64,000 bases of DNA from NCBI RefSeq assembly GCF_002794355.1, contig NZ_PGOI01000013.1, forward strand, positions 1-64,000. Reading direction: 5' to 3'. Below, in pieces: positions 57,589 through 64,000 of this stretch; position 1 is the stretch's first letter; the number at the start of each line of letters is the position of its first letter. The notes beneath the pieces were generated by a model. That model made no database searches, had not been told where the DNA came from, and worked only from the letters and a program-made list of their open reading frames with translations. This DNA is from Pseudorhodobacter sp. MZDSW-24AT. GTDB taxonomy: Bacteria > Pseudomonadota > Alphaproteobacteria > Rhodobacterales > Rhodobacteraceae. The translations under genes were made by a program, and so were the position numbers.

Positions 57589-57678
57589 ATCCCGTGTCCC
57601 TTGCTTGGTCCCATCGGCCAGCGGAAGCCTCCACCGCCATGCGCGGCACAGGGCTATCAACAAGGGGTTAACGCAGGC

Positions 57679-58830
57679 TCAGCCCAGCGCGCGCTGCGCC
57701 GCAAGGCACTGCGCAAAATGCGCCATGCGCGCGGCGAATTCCGTCTCGAAACTGTGGGCTTGCGCAAAGCGCAGGCCAGACGCCGCCGCCGCGTGCAAGG
57801 GGCTGCGCTCTTGCGCCAGCCCGATCAGCCGATCCGACAGCGCCCGCCGGTCCCCCAAGGGCAGCGCCCAACCGCCCCCCGACGCAGCCGCCATCTGCCC
57901 CCACATCTCATTGGCATAGCCCAGCACCGGAACCCCGCAGCCCAGACTTTCCAGATAGGTGCAGGACGGATCTGCCTGCCTGTGACAGCTCAGGAACAGG
58001 TCGGCCTCTGCCCGCATGCGCGGCACCAGCACGCGTTCAAAATCCACCGGCGCATGCAGACGCATCTGCCCGCCCAGCGTCTCGGCGCCCTGCCGCACCT
58101 CCGCCTCCAAGGCGCCCGTGCCGTAAACGTCCAGCGTGAACGCCACACCCGCCGCCTGCAACGCCCGCGCGATCGGCACCAGATCCTGCGCGCCCTTCAT
58201 CGGCTCCAGCCGCCCGGAATGCACGATCCGCAACGGCCCGGCATAGGCCTGCTTCGCCACCATCTCCGCTGGCGTGGCCATCATCCCGGCGCGCATCCGG
58301 CCATCCAGATACAGCATCGCCCGCGCGTTCAGCCCGCGATAGGCGTCAAAGGCCGGGTATCCGTTGCATTGAACCCCGGCCGCCCGGCGAAACGCGGCCT
58401 TCCGCCGGGCCTCCATCCGCAGATTCCACAGCGCAGACCAAGCCTTGCGCACAGGCCCCCTGTCCCGGTCCATCGCCACGATCCGCAGCCGTGTCCCGAT
58501 CGTGTATTCCACCACAAACACCACAGGCACGCGGCCCTCGGCCAGATGCAAGGCCTCGGCCATATCGGCGGGGGCCGCGATCAGATCGGCGGCCATGGCG
58601 GGCAGGGACGCGCCTGCGGGCAGCACCGTCAGATCGAACCCCAGATCCTCGGGCGCATATTCCGCGCCAAAGGGCACAGCGGCCGCCCCTTCCCAGATCA
58701 CGGCCGAAACCCGCCCCTCCCACAGCACCGCATGCGCCCGCATCCCTTCCACATATTTCACATCCAGCCGCAGCCGCCCGTCGGGCAGGCGGATCACAGG
58801 CGCGGGTGCTAGCATCATCAGCTGCGGCAT
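57679..58830 (-). CDS. glycosyltransferase (GT4 type)
   Basis: This 383-residue GT-B fold protein has a C-terminal domain with the LRIVHSGRLEPMKGAQDL start and the nucleotide-sugar acidic motif in DPSCTYLESLGCGVPVLGY (ESLGCGVPV). GGAGG lies before ATG 58830. It is the first gene of a probable two-gene unit with the beta-helix protein. It probably builds an extracellular or capsular polysaccharide. Donor and acceptor are unknown. Confidence 0.85.
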   Translation of the reverse strand: MPQLMMLAPAPVIRLPDGRLRLDVKYVEGMRAHAVLWEGRVSAVIWEGAAAVPFGAEYAPEDLGFDLTVLPAGASLPAMAADLIAAPADMAEALHLAEGRVPVVFVVEYTIGTRLRIVAMDRDRGPVRKAWSALWNLRMEARRKAAFRRAAGVQCNGYPAFDAYRGLNARAMLYLDGRMRAGMMATPAEMVAKQAYAGPLRIVHSGRLEPMKGAQDLVPIARALQAAGVAFTLDVYGTGALEAEVRQGAETLGGQMRLHAPVDFERVLVPRMRAEADLFLSCHRQADPSCTYLESLGCGVPVLGYANEMWGQMAAASGGGWALPLGDRRALSDRLIGLAQERSPLHAAAASGLRFAQAHSFETEFAARMAHFAQCLAAQRALG

Positions 58831-58902
58831 GAAGCCTCCGGCGGTTGCCCAATCGCTGCCATCTCATCGCCCGCCATTCTGGCCAGATCAAGGCCACAGA
58901 CG

Positions 58903-58930
58903 AAAAGGGGCGGCCCTTGCGGACCGCCCC
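58903..58930 (-). terminator. rho-independent terminator after groL
   Basis: On the minus strand GGGGCGG pairs with CCGCCCC (58907-58913 and 58924-58930) and is followed by TTTT. It lies 45 bp after the groL stop, between groL and the glycosyltransferase gene. Confidence 0.85.
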
Positions 58931-58974
58931 CTGTTTCCTGACGGAAACGACTGTTCAGATGTGCAAGCCGCAGC

Positions 58975-60976
<2,002 letters not shown>

Positions 60977-61011
60977 CTGGTAACACTCCCTTAGGTTCCA
61001 GGTTGAATCTT

Positions 61012-61038
61012 TTAGCACTCACCCAAGGCGAGTGCTAA
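61012..61038 (-). promoter_or_regulatory. CIRCE element (HrcA operator) of groESL
   Basis: TTAGCACTC (61012-61020), 9-bp spacer, GAGTGCTAA (61030-61038) is an exact match to the CIRCE consensus. It lies 36 bp before groS and directly downstream of the -10 hexamer, so HrcA binding would block initiation. Confidence 0.97.
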
Positions 61039-61045
61039 CGAGGCT

Positions 61046-61074
61046 TATCTAAGCACCGCATCCGAGTCTGTCAA
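61046..61074 (-). promoter_or_regulatory. housekeeping-sigma promoter of groESL
   Basis: On the minus strand TTGACA (61069-61074), a 17-bp spacer and TAGATA (61046-61051) form a near-consensus sigma-70-type promoter. The expected start is around 61039, at the edge of the CIRCE repeat. Confidence 0.88.
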
Positions 61075-61163
61075 CCGGCAGGACCCCGCCCGTTGTGCGC
61101 AATTTTACTTGGCTTCCCCGCCCCTGCCTGACACCCTCTCCCCCCTGACCGAAAGGGAGATTG

Positions 61164-62165
61164 ATGCGCATCCTGTTGACCTTGCTGTGCGCCTTCGCCA
61201 GCCCCCTCACCCTTGCCAGTGCCGCCGTCGCGGCCTGCACGGGCACCAATCTTTTCACCCAGATGGACCCGGACCGCCGGGCCGCGCTCGAAGAGGCCGC
61301 CGCCGCGCAGCCCTTCCACCAAGGAAACTTCTGGCGCGCCACCAAGGACGGGCAGGAAATCACCCTGATCGGCACCTATCACCTGTCAGACCCCCGCCAC
61401 GATGACATCATGGCCCGCGTGACGCCTCTGCTCGACGCGGCCAGCACCCTGCTTGTCGAGGCTGGCCCGGATGAGGAAGAGGCGCTGGTCGCCGCCGTCG
61501 CCAAGGACCCCACGCTTTTCGTGATGCCCGACACCACCCTCCCCACCCTGATGCAGCCGCAGGATTGGGAGGCGCTCTCCGATGCCCTGTCCCGCCGGGG
61601 CATCCCCGGCTTCATGGCGGCCAAGTTTCAGCCGTGGTATATCACCGTCCTCCTCGCCGTGCCGCCCTGCATGATGGCCGAGGTTCAGGCGCAAGACCGC
61701 AACGGGCTCGACCATCGCATCATCGATCACGCCAAGGCCCGCGGCCTGCCCGTCCAAGGGCTGGAGCCTTACGACACCGTCTTCACGCTTTTCGACAGCT
61801 TCTCCCGCGAAGATCAGATCTCGATGCTGCGCGCCTCGCTCGCGATCGAAGATCAGGCCGAAGATTACATCGCCACCCTGGCCGACAGCTACTTCGCCGG
61901 AGAATCCCGGCTGATCTGGGAACTGATGCGCGATCTGTCCTTGCAGATGCCCGGCTACACGACCGAGCAGGTGGAAGCCGACCTCGCCAAGATGGAACAA
62001 GCCCTTCTGGTCGAGCGCAACGCTGGCTGGATTCCGGTGATCGAGGCTGCGGCACAGGCGGGCCCCGTGGTCGCCGCCTTCGGCGCGCTGCACCTGCCGG
62101 GCGAACACGGCATCCCCGCCTTGTTGCAAGACCAAGGCTGGACGCTCACCCCGCTCGCCCCCTGA
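61164..62165 (+). CDS. TraB/GumN family protein, secreted
   Basis: This 333-residue protein has a Sec signal peptide (MRILLTLLCAFASPLTLASAAVAA, possibly lipobox-like before Cys) and the two GxxH motifs of the TraB/GumN (Tiki-like) metalloprotease family: GTYHLSDPRH near residue 70 and AFGALHLPGEHG near the C-terminus. GGGAGA precedes ATG 61164, and the TTG before it is ignored. It is probably periplasmic. The substrate is unknown. Confidence 0.9.
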   Translation: MRILLTLLCAFASPLTLASAAVAACTGTNLFTQMDPDRRAALEEAAAAQPFHQGNFWRATKDGQEITLIGTYHLSDPRHDDIMARVTPLLDAASTLLVEAGPDEEEALVAAVAKDPTLFVMPDTTLPTLMQPQDWEALSDALSRRGIPGFMAAKFQPWYITVLLAVPPCMMAEVQAQDRNGLDHRIIDHAKARGLPVQGLEPYDTVFTLFDSFSREDQISMLRASLAIEDQAEDYIATLADSYFAGESRLIWELMRDLSLQMPGYTTEQVEADLAKMEQALLVERNAGWIPVIEAAAQAGPVVAAFGALHLPGEHGIPALLQDQGWTLTPLAP

Positions 62166-62170
62166 TGGCC

Positions 62171-62196
62171 GCAGGGCGGGGGGAACCCCGCCCTGC
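62171..62196. terminator. GC hairpin after the TraB/GumN gene
   Basis: GCAGGGCGGGG (62171-62181) pairs perfectly with CCCCGCCCTGC (62186-62196) over a GGAA loop, 5 bp after the stop. It is nearly the same stem as at 5873-5894. There is no T-run. Confidence 0.6.
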
Positions 62197-62289
62197 CCCG
62201 CGCAGCCACATCCGGGGCCGCCGGGCAGGTGACAAGGCCAGACCGAGCGCCTATAAGCCGCCTCAGATCTCTTGCCTCAAGGTGCTTGC

Positions 62290-63210
62290 ATGACCACACT
62301 TGTTTTCGGCCACAAATCCCCCGACACCGACTCCACCGGATCGCCCCTCATCTGGGCGTGGTATCTGACCCATGTGCAAAACACCCCGGCCAAGGCCGTG
62401 CTTCTGGGGGAGCCGAACACCGAAGCCGCCTTCATGCTCAAGCACTGGGATCTGCCCAAGCCCGAGATCATTGCCGATGTCACCGCCGATGATACCGTGG
62501 TGATCGTCGACACCAACAATCCGGCGGAACTGCCGCCCTCGATCAACGAGGCCAAGATCACCGGCATCATCGACCACCATCTGCTGGTCGGCGGCATCAA
62601 GACCAAAACCCCGATCAACATCACCATCCGCCCGCTCGCCTGCACCGCCACCATCCTACACGATCTGATGGGCGATGCGCTGGCGCAGGCCCCGCGCGCC
62701 ATCAAGGGCGCCATGCTGTCCTGCATTCTCTCCGACACGCTGGAATTCCGCTCGCCCACCACCACCGCGCATGACCGCGCCGTGGCCGAAAAACTGGCAG
62801 CCGATCTGGGCGTCAGCATCCCCGAACTCGCCACCGCGCTGTTCGAGGCAAAATCCGACGTCTCCGCCTTCACCGATGCGCAACTGCTGCGGATGGACTC
62901 CAAGGAATACACCGTCGCGGGCAAGGATCTGCGAGTCTCGGTCCTCGAAACCACCGCGCCCAAGATCGTGCTCGACCGCAAGGCCAGCCTGATGGCCGCG
63001 ATGGACGCCGTGGCGCAAGAAGACGGCGCCGATCAGGTGCTGTTGTTCGTCGTCGACATCCTGCGCGAAGAGGCCACGCTCTTGGTCCCCAACGATCTGG
63101 TCCGCCAGATGGCCGAAGCCTCCTTCGGCTGCACCGTTCAAGGGGACAGCGTGGTGCTGCCCGGCGTGATGAGCCGCAAAAAGCAGATCATTCCCGCCCT
63201 CAAACTCTGA
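62290..63210 (+). CDS. ppaC: manganese-dependent inorganic pyrophosphatase (DHH family)
   Basis: This 306-residue enzyme hydrolyses pyrophosphate to phosphate. Motifs are TLVFGHKSPDTDSTGS (metal site), VIVDTNNP, the DHH motif IIDHHLLV and the C-terminal SRKKQIIP (substrate-binding Arg/Lys). ATG 62290 has AAGG upstream. Soluble Mn-type pyrophosphatase would pull PPi-producing reactions such as acetyl-CoA synthetase. It is a single gene on the plus strand. Confidence 0.96.
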   Translation: MTTLVFGHKSPDTDSTGSPLIWAWYLTHVQNTPAKAVLLGEPNTEAAFMLKHWDLPKPEIIADVTADDTVVIVDTNNPAELPPSINEAKITGIIDHHLLVGGIKTKTPINITIRPLACTATILHDLMGDALAQAPRAIKGAMLSCILSDTLEFRSPTTTAHDRAVAEKLAADLGVSIPELATALFEAKSDVSAFTDAQLLRMDSKEYTVAGKDLRVSVLETTAPKIVLDRKASLMAAMDAVAQEDGADQVLLFVVDILREEATLLVPNDLVRQMAEASFGCTVQGDSVVLPGVMSRKKQIIPALKL

Positions 63211-63320
63211 AAAACACGCCATCAGGCGTCGTGCCCACAGCGCATGACGCCTGCCATACGTTGACCATACGCAAACCAGACGCAGAACTCCCCCTCGTCT
63301 CGCCCCGAAAGGCCCGTCGC

Positions 63321-64000
63321 ATGACCCAGATCATCCGTTCCCTCGCCGACCTGTCGGGCCGCTATGACGCGCTGTTCTGCGATCTCTGGGGCTGCCTGCA
63401 CAATGGCGTGACCCCGTTTCCGGCCGCCGTCGCCGCCTTGCAAGCCTTCCGCGCCCAAGGCGGCAAGGTCATCCTTGTCACCAATGCGCCCCGCCCAAAA
63501 TCCAGCATTGTCAAGCAGTTGGATGCCATGGGCCTGCCCCGCGACACGTGGGATGATGTGGCCTCCTCGGGCGACGCCACCCAAGCGGCCATGCTGTCAG
63601 GCGCGGCAGGGTCGCAGGTCTACCACATCGGCGCGCCCAAGGATGAACCCTTCTTTACCGATTTCGAAGATGATCTGGCCGCTCTGGCAGCCACCAGCAC
63701 CATCACCCGCGTCCCCCTCGACCAAGCCACCGGCGTGATCTGCACTGGCCTCGCCGACGACCTGACCGAAACGCCCGAGGATTACCGGGCCAAGCTCTTG
63801 ATGGCAAAGGCAAAGGGGCTCAAAATGCTTTGCGCGAACCCGGATATCATCGTCGATATGGGCGAACGGCGCCTCTACTGCGCCGGAGCGCTCGCCAAGG
63901 CTTACGAAGACATGGGCGGCGAGGCACTTTACTACGGCAAGCCGCACCCCCCGATTTACGATCTCGCCCGCAAGCGTCTCGGGATGGAGGAGGCCCGCAT
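63321..64000 (+). CDS. HAD superfamily hydrolase, TIGR01459 type (runs off the right edge)
   Basis: The first 226 codons are present and the frame is open to the end. The HAD motif I appears as FCDLWGCLHNG, motif II as ILVTNAPRP, and the late block YYGKPHPPIYDLA carries the catalytic Lys region. This subfamily (class IIA, TIGR01459) is common in alphaproteobacteria and its substrate is unknown. Start ATG 63321 has GAAAGG upstream. Confidence 0.88.
   Translation, partial: MTQIIRSLADLSGRYDALFCDLWGCLHNGVTPFPAAVAALQAFRAQGGKVILVTNAPRPKSSIVKQLDAMGLPRDTWDDVASSGDATQAAMLSGAAGSQVYHIGAPKDEPFFTDFEDDLAALAATSTITRVPLDQATGVICTGLADDLTETPEDYRAKLLMAKAKGLKMLCANPDIIVDMGERRLYCAGALAKAYEDMGGEALYYGKPHPPIYDLARKRLGMEEAR

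Noticed and set aside
56131-58812. Plus-strand open frame of 893 codons
   Set aside because: It lies opposite the beta-helix and glycosyltransferase genes. Its composition is low-complexity Arg/His/Pro/Gln without any recognisable motif.

Overview
The window is GC-rich, gene-dense chromosome from an alphaproteobacterium, most likely a member of the Rhodobacteraceae (Rhodobacter, Cereibacter, Gemmobacter or a similar genus; the sequence alone does not decide which). The main evidence is the ethylmalonyl-CoA pathway set (ccr, ecm, mch and an mcl2-type malyl-CoA thioesterase) placed close to the TCA-cycle operons. Further support comes from the groESL operon with a perfect CIRCE element, the FYDLN-type TIGR02300 protein, and a family of short GC-rich intergenic repeats. 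I found no prophage, transposase, integrase, CRISPR array or rRNA. One tRNA gene, tRNA-Ala(GGC), is present.

Layout. 0-6 kb: a truncated alpha/beta hydrolase, succinate-semialdehyde dehydrogenase, a DUF1190 lipoprotein paired with a glutathionylspermidine-synthase-like ATP-grasp enzyme, an Lrp-type ligand-binding protein and a RecD-like helicase. 6-11 kb: crotonyl-CoA carboxylase/reductase, an acyltransferase and, divergently, ethylmalonyl-CoA mutase. 11-15 kb: purine nucleoside phosphorylase, then a LysR regulator divergent from an SHMT-fold enzyme and an aldo/keto reductase. 15-17 kb: a glutathionyl-hydroquinone-reductase-type GST, a micro-protein and a BLUF photoreceptor. 17-21 kb: the sdhCDAB operon with two small lipoprotein genes inserted between sdhA and sdhB. 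21-24 kb: mesaconyl-CoA hydratase, DUF1737, NnrU and malyl-CoA thioesterase. 24-30 kb: stress and transport genes, malate dehydrogenase, an AT-rich orphan gene, peptidase T and a methyltransferase. 30-39 kb: sucC, lipoprotein, sucD, sucA, sucB, MAPEG, lpd. 39-43 kb: surface-glycan-type genes, a GntR regulator, a YgjP-type metallopeptidase, TIGR02300 and tRNA-Ala. 43-53 kb: an acetate-linked block on the minus strand in the order acs, adk, DUF4212, SLC5 symporter, cNMP/CBS/DUF294 protein, membrane protein, receiver-only response regulator and a degenerate sensor kinase fused to a DnaQ-type exonuclease. 53-64 kb: SulP transporter, a PNPOx-fold protein, a beta-helix protein, a glycosyltransferase, groESL, TraB/GumN, Mn-dependent pyrophosphatase and a truncated HAD phosphatase.

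How the genes fit together. Much of the window serves acetyl-CoA metabolism. Acs activates acetate, Adk recycles the AMP it releases, the symporter is a candidate importer of small carboxylates, and Ccr, Ecm, Mch and Mcl2 carry acetyl-CoA to C4 intermediates that Sdh, Mdh, Suc and Lpd oxidise. The most striking regulatory signal is a set of GTGATCAC palindromes at exactly 21-bp spacing: two upstream of sdhC and three upstream of sucC. This suggests one regulator binding both TCA operons on a single helical face. The most unusual proteins are the pseudokinase-exonuclease fusion at 42859-44934 and the SHMT-like enzyme at 12687-14000, which has lost the residues that contact tetrahydrofolate.
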